Positions 1-8,527 of a stretch of DNA of 64,000 nucleotides are shown in pieces. This DNA comes from DATJLY01 sp035532935 (lineage in GTDB: Bacteria; Pseudomonadota; Alphaproteobacteria; ATCC43930; CGMCC-115725). Position 1 is the stretch's first letter. Each line of letters opens with the position of its first letter. The position numbers were made by a program, and so were the translations under genes. Below the pieces are notes generated by a model. The model saw only the letters and a list, made by a program, of their open reading frames with translations. It searched no databases and was not told the DNA's origin. The DNA is taken from contig DATKQE010000035.1 of assembly GCA_035532935.1 (NCBI GenBank), positions 1 through 64,000 of the forward strand, in the 5' to 3' direction.

Positions 1-669
1 CTTGAACCCCGGATCAGCGTCTGTTCGGCGCACGACCTCGACCACGAAGTCGGGGAAGGCCGCCTTGTCGAGGAGCGTGCGACGATCATAGGCGCCATCG
101 GCGAAGAAGTGCTTCATCCAAGGCCAGCGCTTGCGGATCGCATCAAGGATCGGCTGGGCTTCGGCGCGATCGGAAATGTCCGCCGTCGTCAGGTTCACAG
201 CGAGGAGACGCCCGTCCGTGTCCACCGCGATATGCCGTTTGCGGCCGACAATCTTCTTCCCGGCGTCATAACCGCGCTGTTCCGCCATCGGCGCCTTGAC
301 GGTCTGGCTGTCGATGACACCCGCCGTCGGGCTGGCTTCCCGCCCAACCCGCTCGCGATCGATCATCAGGACAACGTCGTGGATGGTCCGGAACACGAGC
401 AGACGGACAAAGCGGCGAAACCACCAATACACGGTTTGCCACGGCCGGAAGTGGACCGGCAGCATCCGCCACTCGCATCCGGAGCGCACCATGTACCGCA
501 GCGCGTTCACGACCTCGCGAAGGTCGGTCGTTCGTTCGCGCCCTCGCTTCGTCGGTTGCGGCAGAAAAACTTCGAGCGCAACCCATTCCTCATCGGTCAG
601 GTCGCTCGGATATCGCTTCGTCTTCTTCTCAATCGCCACCATCCGGCCGCGCGTCGCTGTGTTCCACAT
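1..669 (-). CDS. IS5-family transposase, C-terminus beyond window edge
   Basis: DDE transposase that cuts and pastes its IS5-like element. The minus strand is open from an ATG at 669 to position 1 (223 codons) with no stop. The N-terminal part has the family pattern RYPSDLTDEEW followed by GCEWRMLP and FRPWQTVYWW. The first catalytic Asp is in VIDSQTVKAP (about residue 120) and the second in FADGAYDRR (about residue 191); the final Glu would lie past the edge. The N-terminal insertion domain and DDE core are seen in one frame, so this copy looks intact as far as visible. Start chosen at the MWNTATRGRM methionine; an internal Met ten codons on is an alternative. Confidence 0.85.
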   Translation of the reverse strand, partial: MWNTATRGRMVAIEKKTKRYPSDLTDEEWVALEVFLPQPTKRGRERTTDLREVVNALRYMVRSGCEWRMLPVHFRPWQTVYWWFRRFVRLLVFRTIHDVVLMIDRERVGREASPTAGVIDSQTVKAPMAEQRGYDAGKKIVGRKRHIAVDTDGRLLAVNLTTADISDRAEAQPILDAIRKRWPWMKHFFADGAYDRRTLLDKAAFPDFVVEVVRRTDADPGFK

Positions 670-724
670 CCACAGCTTGAATCACAACCGAGCAACGCCT
701 TCAAGCAATTATCAAACAGCCTCT
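1..724 (-). mobile_element. IS5-family insertion sequence, one end only
   Basis: This is the 5' part of an IS5-type element whose other end lies outside the window. The transposase reads leftwards off position 1. The likely outer boundary is near 720-724, where the minus strand reads AGAGGCTGTTTGATAATTG, a plausible terminal inverted repeat. The second terminal repeat and the target duplication cannot be checked here, so the boundary is an estimate. Confidence 0.6.
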
Positions 725-861
725 GAGACAGTGCCGCCGATTGCCGCCGCGTGCGATTTCGACTATGACGCTGTATCATGCACGCCGCGACGGGCCGTTC
801 CGACGGTGCGACGGCACCTGGATGGCCTGCGTTGGTAAGACCTGCATCGAGGCACGGCTGG

Positions 862-1647
862 ATGACAGAGTACCTGTTCGACCTGGCGACCGAAGACGGG
901 CAGATGCCCGTCTTTCTCAGCCATCCCGAAAAGGGCGGCCCATTTCCGGCCGTCATTCTCTACATGGACATGTTCGGCGCCCGCGAGGCATTGTACGAGG
1001 TCGCGCGCTACGTCGCGGCGGTCGGCTATTGCTGCGCTGTGCCCGATCTCTATTACCGGCAGGGGCGCGTACTCTACGATTTCCGCGATGAACGGAATCG
1101 GGTGCTTTCCACCCACCGACTCGGCCCCGGCGTCCGTGATGCGATGATTTCCGAATCGCGCAAGTTGACGGATGAAATGGTGCTGGCCGATACCGGTGCC
1201 CTGCTCGGCTACCTGTCCGACGGCGCGCGGGCGCGATCCGATGAAGTCGGCGTGTTCGGCTACTGCATGGGCGGGAGGTATGCGATACTCGCGGCAGCGC
1301 GCTATCCGGAGCGTATCGCTGCCGCTGGCTGTCTCCACGGCACCAACCTGGTGACCGACAAGCCGGATTCGCCGCACCGGATGGTGGGCCGGATGCGTGG
1401 CGAACTCTATTGCGGTTTCGGTGCGGACGATCCTTATGCAAAGCCGGAAACGATCGAGGCGTTCCACGCCGCGCTGTCCCAGGCGCCGGTGCGCTACGAA
1501 TACGCCATCCATCCGGGGGCCGGCCACGGTTATGCACTGCCGGACCGGGACATTTACGGCCCGCAGGCCACCGCGCGCGACTGGGAGATGATCTTCCAGA
1601 TGTTCTACCGCCAAGTCCCACCCTATGGCGGCAGCCCGCCGAAATAG
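862..1647 (+). CDS. dienelactone hydrolase family protein
   Basis: Cytoplasmic alpha/beta hydrolase of the dienelactone hydrolase family (PF01738), 261 aa, close to the family length. The Cys-Asp-His triad is visible: nucleophile Cys in FGYCMGGRY (about residue 135), Asp in FGADDPY (about 189-190) and His in GAGHGYA (about 222). Classic members open dienelactones in chlorocatechol breakdown, but many paralogues have other ester or lactone substrates, so the substrate is unknown. The start is the ATG at 862, preceded by GAGG with 9 bases spacing; the frame stays open 28 codons upstream, but that part has no family similarity. It stands alone between an IS5 fragment and a convergent MetE-like gene. 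Confidence 0.85.
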   Translation: MTEYLFDLATEDGQMPVFLSHPEKGGPFPAVILYMDMFGAREALYEVARYVAAVGYCCAVPDLYYRQGRVLYDFRDERNRVLSTHRLGPGVRDAMISESRKLTDEMVLADTGALLGYLSDGARARSDEVGVFGYCMGGRYAILAAARYPERIAAAGCLHGTNLVTDKPDSPHRMVGRMRGELYCGFGADDPYAKPETIEAFHAALSQAPVRYEYAIHPGAGHGYALPDRDIYGPQATARDWEMIFQMFYRQVPPYGGSPPK

Positions 1648-1857
1648 CGCCTCGACCGCGTGAGCCTCGCGAGCTTGCCTCAGCCCGTCCCAACATAGTG
1701 GCGCACTGCCGGCGGCGTCGTGTCGGCATGGGTGAGGATGGCGTGTTCTTGCCGATTCAGCCTCGGTTCATTCGGCGGCAAGTAGACTTGCGAGCCGTCA
1801 TGCGGTGCCCGCTCGCGACAACCGTCTGATGCGCAGGCGCGGCATCGCGGCCGCCGC

Positions 1858-3006
1858 TCATCCCCAGACGTCGCGCGCAACCGTCACGACGCGCTCGAGC
1901 TTGCGCTTCTGATCATCGAGCGCGATGGGATTTCCCTTGTCGCGGCTGGCGAAGCCGCATTGTGGGCTGAGGCACAGACGCTCAAGCGGGATGTAGCGTG
2001 CCGCCTCGTCGATGCGCCGCTTCAGCGTGTCTACCGACTCCAATTCTCCGGTCTTGGTGCTCACCAGTCCGAGCACAACCGTCTTGTCCGGTGCCACATG
2101 TGCGAGCGGCGCGAAGCTGCCGGCTCGCGGCGTGTCGTATTCGAGAAACAGCGCATCGACCGCCACCCCGCCGAGCACCTTCTCGGATATGTAGTCGTAC
2201 CCGCCGTCAGCGAGCCAGCGACCCATGCTGTTGCCGCGGCAGAAATGCATCGCGATCGTCAACTCCTTGGGCCGGCTAGCCACGATCCGGTTCACGATCC
2301 CGACATAAGAGTCGACCAACGCTTCCGGACGATCACCTCGCGCCTCAACCGCCGCGCGGATCGTCGGATCGCATAGAGCCGGCAGAACGACCTCGTCGAG
2401 TTGAACATAAGTGCATCCGTTTGCCGCGAGCGACGACAACTCCTCGACATAGATTGCGACAAGGGCATCGAAATAGGCGCTCGAATTGTCGTAGGCGGAC
2501 GGGCTGAAGGAGTCCTCGCCGAGGAAGAAGTGCATGTAGGAGGGTGCCGGCAGCGTGACCTTAGGCGTACGAGTCGTGAGCGAGCGGAGGAAGATGAAGT
2601 CATCCGTCACGATCTCGCGGATACGCCGCAGAGGACGCCCTGCATAGGGAGGATCGGCGAGTAGGCTGGTCTTCCCGTTGGCATCGCGCGCCGTGCCGAC
2701 GGTCGCGCGCTGCGGCCTCCGCTCGAAGCCGTCCACCTTGCTGACAAAGCCCGAGCGCCAGGATTCGCGCCGGAATTCACCATCTGTTACCGACTGCAGG
2801 CCGATTGATTCTTGGAACGAGACGACGTCGCGAATCGCCTGATCCTCCAACACGCGCAGCGCTTCCGGCGACGGTCGATCCTCGGGCGCGGCGTAGCGGA
2901 GATCGAGCAGCGCCTTGGGCCGCAGCAAACTGCCGACGTGGTCTGCGCGGAATGGCGGATTGATCCGGGTCGGAGACTTGTCGTGCCTTTGGGTATCGGC
3001 GGTCAT
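1858..3006 (-). CDS. MetE-like cobalamin-independent methyltransferase (C-terminal domain type)
   Basis: Single-domain protein of the UROD/MetE superfamily, 382 aa, about half the length of full MetE, i.e. only the catalytic C-terminal barrel. The N-terminus has the hallmark FRADHVGSLLRP. The zinc/thiol-binding set is complete: His and Cys in MHFCRG (about 254, 256), Glu in LFLEYDTP (about 289) and Cys in LSPQCGF (about 350). Full-length MetE moves a methyl group from methyltetrahydrofolate to homocysteine; the acceptor and donor of these short forms are often unknown. The ATG at 3006 has GAGG about 8 bases upstream; a GTG one codon earlier is also possible. A second paralogue lies at 20594-21709, next to protocatechuate-cleavage genes. 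Confidence 0.85.
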   Translation of the reverse strand: MTADTQRHDKSPTRINPPFRADHVGSLLRPKALLDLRYAAPEDRPSPEALRVLEDQAIRDVVSFQESIGLQSVTDGEFRRESWRSGFVSKVDGFERRPQRATVGTARDANGKTSLLADPPYAGRPLRRIREIVTDDFIFLRSLTTRTPKVTLPAPSYMHFFLGEDSFSPSAYDNSSAYFDALVAIYVEELSSLAANGCTYVQLDEVVLPALCDPTIRAAVEARGDRPEALVDSYVGIVNRIVASRPKELTIAMHFCRGNSMGRWLADGGYDYISEKVLGGVAVDALFLEYDTPRAGSFAPLAHVAPDKTVVLGLVSTKTGELESVDTLKRRIDEAARYIPLERLCLSPQCGFASRDKGNPIALDDQKRKLERVVTVARDVWG

Positions 3007-3689
3007 CACGTTACCCTCACCCTCGCTGAACGATCATACTTGTACCCGAACGAGCACGCCACACGCTGGGACGCGCCGGATCCGTGTCCACACTATGGGC
3101 AAGCTCTGCCATGGGCAAGACCTACGGCATAACCGCCAGGCATCGCGGGGCGCACGTCATTGCGCTTACGCGAAGATGAGGTCGGCAGAGGGCGGAGCTG
3201 GCTTTCGGGCTTGCGTCGAGATCTTCGCCGCGGTGAAGTAGACGACGGCCAACTGCGGCGTGGCCGCCGACAACAAAAAGGGTAGGATGCAGCAGCAGAT
3301 GTTCGTGTAAATCCCGGTTTCGTCGCACGACTGCGTGACCCGTCAGGACCAGCTTGAGACGCGCCAAGGTCATACATTCAAGACACCGGACAGGCGGGAT
3401 CCGTCGGCGCCTCGCGTCCGGCTTGCGGAAAGGGCAGAAAGGCGCGACTATTAAAATCAGATGGGGACCCTTCGGGGCATTTCGTTGAGAAGGCGATTCT
3501 GGATGGACTACGGGCGCTTACCCACTTCCGCTGCAGCCGGCGCATGATGCCGGATGCTGGCGTCGCGACTCGGGCGCGCGGTCGACCTGGGTTCATTCAC
3601 GAATGAATGTGAAATCAGCTGGCCTTTCCGACCCAACGATCGGAAACATCCATGATCATCATTCTGCAATCAGATCTTCGGAGCAAGCC
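3007..3689. other. 683-bp intergenic stretch without a convincing gene
   Basis: This lies between the divergent MetE-like gene and the binding-protein gene. Open frames exist on both strands but none has a recognisable product together with a start and ribosome site. A minus-strand frame from about 3341 to 3166 encodes a short hydrophobic stretch containing ICCCILPFLLSA but has no start codon, so it may be a decayed gene. The divergent promoters for the two flanking genes must be here; I could not pick convincing -35/-10 pairs. Confidence 0.5.
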
Positions 3690-4649
3690 GTGAACAAAAT
3701 CGTCCTGAACATTTTTCTCGCGGTGCTTATCATCGCCTGTGGGTCACCGGCATTCGCCGCCACGATACTGAACGAAGGCAATTCGGCTCGAACCTCCTCG
3801 GCAGAACTGCCGGTCGATGTCGGCGTTCAAGCGGGCATTTTTGCCAAGCACGGTCTCGATGTTCGGATTTCCTATTTTGAAGGCGGCAGCAAGCTATTTC
3901 AGGCGATGACCGCCGGCAGCATCGACATCGGCGTCAGCGCGGGTCCGGAGATGGCGCTCACGGCAAAAGGCGCGCCCATGCTCGCCGTCTGTAACATGGC
4001 CCCGCCGGTGTCATTCATCGGTATCGCCGTACCGGAAGGTTCGCCGATACATACCGTCGCCGAATTGAAGGGCAAGAGAATCGGCGTTGCCAGTGCCTAC
4101 TCGCTCACGCATTGGCTTGCGCTGGAACTCGCACGCACACAAGGATGGGGACCGAACGGCGTTACGCCCATCTCGATCGGCAACGCACCCTCCGCTCTTA
4201 TCGCGGCTTTCCGCACACACATGGTCGACGCGATCATAACCTCGACCGTGTTTGCCTTCGACCTGGAGGCTCACCATCAGGGACGGCTGTTGGTTACGGC
4301 ATCGAAATTCGAGGGCAATCTCGCCGCCGGCACGATCTTCGCGACGAACCGCGTCATCGCCAAAGATCCGGATGCAATCCGGCGCTTTCTCGCCGCCTGG
4401 TTCGAGACGATCGACTTCATGCGTAAGAACAAGGCTGAAACAGTCAAGATCGAGAGCAAGGTTACGGGCTATCCGGTCGACGTCCAAGGAAAGGAATACG
4501 ATCTCACCATCGGCATGTTCAGCAATGAATGCACGTTCGATGCCGAGAGCCTCGCGAACCTGAAACGCTCCTTTATCGATCTCAAGCTCCTCTCCTCCCC
4601 ACCCGACATGTCGAAGCTTTATACCAAGGCATTTATGCCGAAGCGCTAA
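3690..4649 (+). CDS. ABC transporter substrate-binding protein (NMT1/SsuA-like)
   Basis: Periplasmic binding protein of the nitrate/sulfonate/taurine/thiamine-precursor superfamily, 320 aa. The GTG at 3690 is preferred because GGAG lies 6 bases upstream and it begins directly with a signal peptide (Met/Val-Asn-Lys, hydrophobic core, cleavage near SPAFA-A). The frame is open 29 codons further upstream without signal character. Family features include VGVQAGIFAKHGLDVR, the GS-ID-G segment and DLKGKRIGV-like AELKGKRIGVAS. It sits 81 bases before the flavoprotein operon (4731-8338) and no ATPase or permease is adjacent, so it must share a transporter encoded elsewhere. Ligand unknown; presumably the substrate of the downstream flavoproteins. 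Confidence 0.8.
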   Translation: MNKIVLNIFLAVLIIACGSPAFAATILNEGNSARTSSAELPVDVGVQAGIFAKHGLDVRISYFEGGSKLFQAMTAGSIDIGVSAGPEMALTAKGAPMLAVCNMAPPVSFIGIAVPEGSPIHTVAELKGKRIGVASAYSLTHWLALELARTQGWGPNGVTPISIGNAPSALIAAFRTHMVDAIITSTVFAFDLEAHHQGRLLVTASKFEGNLAAGTIFATNRVIAKDPDAIRRFLAAWFETIDFMRKNKAETVKIESKVTGYPVDVQGKEYDLTIGMFSNECTFDAESLANLKRSFIDLKLLSSPPDMSKLYTKAFMPKR

Positions 4650-4730
4650 AGTCCCGAACCACCGTCGCGTGCCCGGTCAGGACTGCGCTGATAGCATCGG
4701 AAATACCATGATCGTCCGAGAATTCCGCAT

Positions 4731-6350
4731 ATGAAAAGCGATGTGAGGCTGGACGCGAAAAGGCCTCTGCGCGTTGACGTGTCCGAGATCGGCACTTTCG
4801 ACGTCGAGGTGGATGTCGTTGTGGCTGGCTTTGGCTATGCCGGTGCCGTTGCGGCGATTGAGGCGCATGACGCGGGCATGCGCGTGCTTTTGGCGGAAAA
4901 AATGCCTGATCCCGGTGGCATTTCCATTCTCGCGGGTGGCGCGTGGCGATTCGCGCACGATGCCGATCAGGCGTTCTCGTATCTCAAGGCGACGAATGAC
5001 GGGCGCACGCCGGACAGCGTCCTGCGCGTGCTCGCCGACGGAATGACCGAAATCGACGCATATATTCGCAAGCTTGCGGCCGCAATCGACGCGCAAGTGA
5101 CAGAGCACACGGGCGTGGATGCGGGCGGCAAGGGCGGCGGCAATTATCCGTTCCCGGGCTGGGAGACCTTCGACAACAACCACATCGAGGGCATCCCGAA
5201 TTTCGATCCGATGGCCGCCTATCCGCAGATTTATCTGCGCTCGCCGACCTCCCGCGGTCCGCTACTGTTCCGGCTCGTCGAACATCACGTGCGCGAACGG
5301 CGCATCGATGTTCGGCTCAATTCTCCCGTCGCGCGGCTCGTCACTGGCCCGGGAAACGTCGTCTACGGCGCGGTGCTCGCAACGCCCGACGGTGAACTCG
5401 CCGTCAAGGCGAAGCGTGGCGTCATTCTCGCCTGTGGCGGGTTCGAAGCCGACGATTCGATGAAGCAGCAATACTGGCAGGTCAAGCCGGTGCGTTCGGC
5501 GGCGTTCCTCGGAAACACCGGTGACGGCGTTCGCATGGCGCAGGCCCTCGGCGCCGACCTCTGGCACATGTGGCATTTCCACGGCTCCTATGGCTTCCGT
5601 CACTATGATCCCGACTATCCGTTGGCGCTTCGGGTGAAGCGGTTGCCGGATTGGCGGCCCGGTCTGAAGCATCTCATGAACGTGAAGATGTGCTGGATCG
5701 TGGTCGACAGCCGTGGACGCCGCTACATGAACGAGTGCGAACCTTATGTTCAGGATACCGGTCACCGGCCGATGCATGCATTCGACACCGAAACGATGGG
5801 CTTTCCGCGTCTCCCTTCGTTCCTTATTCTCGACGAGGAAGGGCGAAAGATGTACCCGCTCGGCGACGGCAAATCGAACGACCGGCGTTACCGCTATGTC
5901 TGGAGCCCGGACAATACCGAAGAGATCAAGAATGGCATTCTGAAGCAGGCGAATTCGATCGCGGAACTCGCGGGCAAGATCGGCGTCGATACGGCCGCAC
6001 TCGAGGCTAGCATCGCTCGGTGGAACAAGCTGTGTGCCAACGGCGAGGATGCGGATTTCGGCCGCCCGCCGGCCTCGATGATGCCGATCCGGACGCCGCC
6101 CTTCCTTGCGGGCGAGGTCTGGCCGGTCGTCTCCAACACCCAGGGCGGTCCCGTTCACAATGCGCGCCAACAGATACTCGATCCCTCCGGACGCGCAATC
6201 TCGCGCCTCTATGCCGCGGGAGAGCTTGGAAGCTCCTTCGGCTATCTCTATCTTTCTGGCGCAAATATCGCCGAATGCTTCATCACCGGCTGGATTGCAG
6301 GCCGCGAGGCTGCGTCCTTGCCGCCATGGGACGCGCGCGCGAATGGCTAA
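4731..6350 (+). CDS. FAD-binding oxidoreductase, fumarate reductase/ketosteroid dehydrogenase-like
   Basis: Flavoprotein of the FAD_binding_2 family (PF00890), 539 aa, cytoplasmic (no signal peptide). An N-terminal dinucleotide fold is seen in VVVAGFGYAGAVAA with GG-rich FAD contacts in GGISILAGGAW. The C-terminal FAD segment is typical: NTQGGPVHNARQQIL, then RLYAAGELGS and GANIAECFITG. Relatives reduce or dehydrogenate C-C bonds next to a carbonyl or carboxylate (fumarate, urocanate, 3-ketosteroids). The substrate here is unknown. It is followed 15 bases later by a ferredoxin and then a second flavoprotein, suggesting electrons are passed by Fe-S clusters. The ribosome site before the ATG is weak. 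Confidence 0.8.
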   Translation: MKSDVRLDAKRPLRVDVSEIGTFDVEVDVVVAGFGYAGAVAAIEAHDAGMRVLLAEKMPDPGGISILAGGAWRFAHDADQAFSYLKATNDGRTPDSVLRVLADGMTEIDAYIRKLAAAIDAQVTEHTGVDAGGKGGGNYPFPGWETFDNNHIEGIPNFDPMAAYPQIYLRSPTSRGPLLFRLVEHHVRERRIDVRLNSPVARLVTGPGNVVYGAVLATPDGELAVKAKRGVILACGGFEADDSMKQQYWQVKPVRSAAFLGNTGDGVRMAQALGADLWHMWHFHGSYGFRHYDPDYPLALRVKRLPDWRPGLKHLMNVKMCWIVVDSRGRRYMNECEPYVQDTGHRPMHAFDTETMGFPRLPSFLILDEEGRKMYPLGDGKSNDRRYRYVWSPDNTEEIKNGILKQANSIAELAGKIGVDTAALEASIARWNKLCANGEDADFGRPPASMMPIRTPPFLAGEVWPVVSNTQGGPVHNARQQILDPSGRAISRLYAAGELGSSFGYLYLSGANIAECFITGWIAGREAASLPPWDARANG

Positions 6351-6365
6351 ATCGGGAAGTAACGC

Positions 6366-6614
6366 ATGATCGAAACAATCGATCTCGAGCGCTGCACCGG
6401 GTGCGGCATCTGTGACATCGTCTGTCCGGCCGATGTGATTCACATGACCGAGGCAACCGTTCATTCCGAGCTGCCTGGGCTCGTTGAGCGCCGGCTCTTG
6501 CCGGTGATCAAGTATCGCGAGCACTGCATCACCTGCTTCAACTGCGAGATCTACTGCCCAGAAAAGATCGTCGACGTGCACCCGGTCGTGAAAAACCGGC
6601 CTCGGCCATGGTAG
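6366..6614 (+). CDS. 2[4Fe-4S] ferredoxin-type protein
   Basis: Small 82-aa electron carrier. Two cluster motifs are clear: CTGCGICDIVCP (Cys 10, 13, 16, 20) and CITCFNCEIYCP in the second half, each the CxxCxxCxxxCP pattern that binds a [4Fe-4S] cluster. The second Cys quartet comes after a longer linker than in clostridial ferredoxins, as in AprB-like and polyferredoxin-like beta subunits. Its stop overlaps the outermost possible start of the downstream AprA-like flavoprotein by seven bases. This arrangement suggests it is a dedicated subunit or partner of one or both flavoproteins. Confidence 0.88.
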   Translation: MIETIDLERCTGCGICDIVCPADVIHMTEATVHSELPGLVERRLLPVIKYREHCITCFNCEIYCPEKIVDVHPVVKNRPRPW

Positions 6615-6622
6615 GTAATTCA

Positions 6623-8338
6623 ATGCCAGATCTGGACGGAACATTGATCGACACCGACGTGCTGGTGATCGGTGCAGGTGCAGGCGGCCTGCTTGCCGCC
6701 CTCGGGGCCAAGCGGCGCGGCAAGCGGGGGACGCGCGTCTCGCTCCTCGACAGTTGGACGGTTGGGCGCACCGGCCACACTGCCTTCACGAGCGCGCACT
6801 TCATTGCCACCATGCCGGGCGATGACATCGACGCCGTTGCACGCGAGATCATAGAGGGCAACGACTGGATCGCGGATCAGCGCCTCGTGCGCGAGGTCGT
6901 GGCCACGTCCGCCGAACGTGTCCGAGACATCGAAGGTCTGGGGGTTGCGTTTCCGCGCGACGCCAAGGGCGACTATGTCCGCCGTCCAACCCGCGGGCTC
7001 GATTCCGCGCGGCTCATTGGCGCCGTGGGCGGCGGGCTCGAATTCTGCTGGCGATTGCGGCTCGGGCTAGAAGCGGAAGGCGTACAGATTCTCGATCGCA
7101 TATTTGTCACCGGGCTCATGCGCGGCACGGGCGAGCGCATCATAGGCGCGGTCGGAATACACAGCCGCTCCGGCGCCTTCCACGTTATCAAGGCGCGGAC
7201 GACCATCATCTGCACCAATTCCGTCTCATTTCGCTCGGGCTTTGCTCGCGATATCACTGGGACGGGTACGCTCCTCGCGTATCGTGCCGGCGCAACGTTG
7301 CGAAATGCGGAATTCAGCTACACGCGGCCGGGTGCGCCAAAATTCTATTTCGAGGGCATCACCTTCGCGGCGCAGGAGGGCGCATGCTTCGTCAATGCCC
7401 ATGGCGAGCGCTTCATGCCGAAATACGAGCCGTTGTGGGGTGACGAGGCGGACGTTCCGCGCATCGCGCGTGCCATGGTTATAGAGCGGCAGAAGGGCAA
7501 CCACCCACTCTACCTCGACATGTCGGGAATTCCCGAATCACTCCATCCCTTTTTCCTGAGCAGCAGCAAGGTGAAGTGGATGGAGTATTTCTACCGAAAG
7601 CTCGGCGACGAGGTGAAGACCAATATGTTCGGCAAGACGCCGTATTACCCGCTCAATCAGATGACCAAGATGGGTGTACGGACCGACGAGACCTGCCGCT
7701 CTGATGTGCAGGGACTTTTGGTCGGCGGCTTGGCCCAGGCGGGCTGCGCAAACCACTTCGCCGGCTTTCACATCGGACTCAGCATCGGCAATGGTTGGAT
7801 CGCCGGGTGCAGCGCCGTCGAGGACCTGGACCGCCTGCCGCCGCCGCGGCTCGACCCAATCGAGGTACGGGCGCTCCACGGCGACACGTTCCGAGCGCAC
7901 AGCGATCGCGCCGTTGAGGCGAGCGACCACGTGTTACGAGAATTGCAGGCGCTGATGTTCGCTTATGACATCTCGATCTGGAAGCAGGAGGAGCGGCTGA
8001 GGGGCGCGCTCAAGCGCCTTGAGACGCTAAAGGACGAGATGGCGCAGGTCTCGGCGCCGCACGTTCACGAACTCGTGCGGCTCAAAGAAACCGACGCAAT
8101 GCTGCTGGCGGCGGAGCTCATCCTGCACGCCTCGCTTTATCGCACGGAATCGCGCGTGAGCCACTTCCGCGAGGATTACGATTTCCGAGACGACGGGAAT
8201 TGGCTTTGCTGGGTCGATATCAACGATGTCGAAGGCACGCCACAGCTTGCGAAAACGCCGGTACCCACGCCCCTGTACCCAGTCACTGCAACAAGAACTG
8301 AGCCCGTGCAAAGGCGCATTCGAGGCGCGACCGTTTAG
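6623..8338 (+). CDS. FAD-dependent oxidoreductase, AprA/SdhA-like alpha subunit
   Basis: Flavoprotein of about 571 aa in the succinate dehydrogenase/fumarate reductase/adenylylsulfate reductase flavoprotein superfamily. FAD fold in DVLVIGAGAGGLLAAL, a second FAD segment LVGGLAQAGCANHFAG and a C-terminal helical domain ending in SRVSHFREDYDFRDD, the Arg-rich pattern shared with SdhA/NadB/AprA. The ATG at 6623 starts just before the FAD fold; an earlier ATG at 6608 overlaps the ferredoxin stop (ATGG-TAG), so the true start is uncertain by five codons. Pairing with a ferredoxin resembles AprA-AprB, but there is no sulfate-assimilation gene nearby and I do not claim APS as substrate. Confidence 0.8.
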   Translation: MPDLDGTLIDTDVLVIGAGAGGLLAALGAKRRGKRGTRVSLLDSWTVGRTGHTAFTSAHFIATMPGDDIDAVAREIIEGNDWIADQRLVREVVATSAERVRDIEGLGVAFPRDAKGDYVRRPTRGLDSARLIGAVGGGLEFCWRLRLGLEAEGVQILDRIFVTGLMRGTGERIIGAVGIHSRSGAFHVIKARTTIICTNSVSFRSGFARDITGTGTLLAYRAGATLRNAEFSYTRPGAPKFYFEGITFAAQEGACFVNAHGERFMPKYEPLWGDEADVPRIARAMVIERQKGNHPLYLDMSGIPESLHPFFLSSSKVKWMEYFYRKLGDEVKTNMFGKTPYYPLNQMTKMGVRTDETCRSDVQGLLVGGLAQAGCANHFAGFHIGLSIGNGWIAGCSAVEDLDRLPPPRLDPIEVRALHGDTFRAHSDRAVEASDHVLRELQALMFAYDISIWKQEERLRGALKRLETLKDEMAQVSAPHVHELVRLKETDAMLLAAELILHASLYRTESRVSHFREDYDFRDDGNWLCWVDINDVEGTPQLAKTPVPTPLYPVTATRTEPVQRRIRGATV

Positions 8339-8469
8339 ACCCGACGTTCGCTGTGTGATCGGTGGCCCTTCCTCGGCATAGGGTGTGACGACGCGTCGAA
8401 CCGTGACCCTTACAGAAATCGTCGCCGACGATTTGATTCTGCTTTCCTTTCATGAGCTTGGGCTGTCCT

Positions 8470-8487
8470 TACCGAAAACATCATCCG
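8470..8487 (+). repeat. left terminal inverted repeat of the IS
   Basis: TACCGAAAACATCATCCG, perfect inverted match to 9573-9590. Confidence 0.9.
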
Positions 8488-8527
8488 GGGTCGCGATGGG
8501 TGGAGAACGGGTTTAGACTGGGGGTGG

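Noticed and set aside
266..586. Minus-strand frame inside the IS5 element
   Set aside because: It is an off-frame shadow of the true transposase, whose frame is continuous from 669 to 1.
1680..1857. Open minus-strand frame in the gap after the dienelactone hydrolase gene, containing QVYLPPNEPRLNR
   Set aside because: It reads like protein but matches nothing I recognise and has no convincing start; could be an old gene fragment.
3093..3377. Overlapping minus-strand frames in the 3.1-3.4 kb gap, one with a short hydrophobic stretch (about 3341-3166)
   Set aside because: No start codon or ribosome site in the hydrophobic frame, and no family resemblance; at best a decayed gene.
6366..8338. 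Dissimilatory APS reductase (aprBA)
   Set aside because: The ferredoxin plus AprA-like order is suggestive, but no sulfate, sat or dsr genes accompany it, and the ferredoxin is much shorter than AprB.
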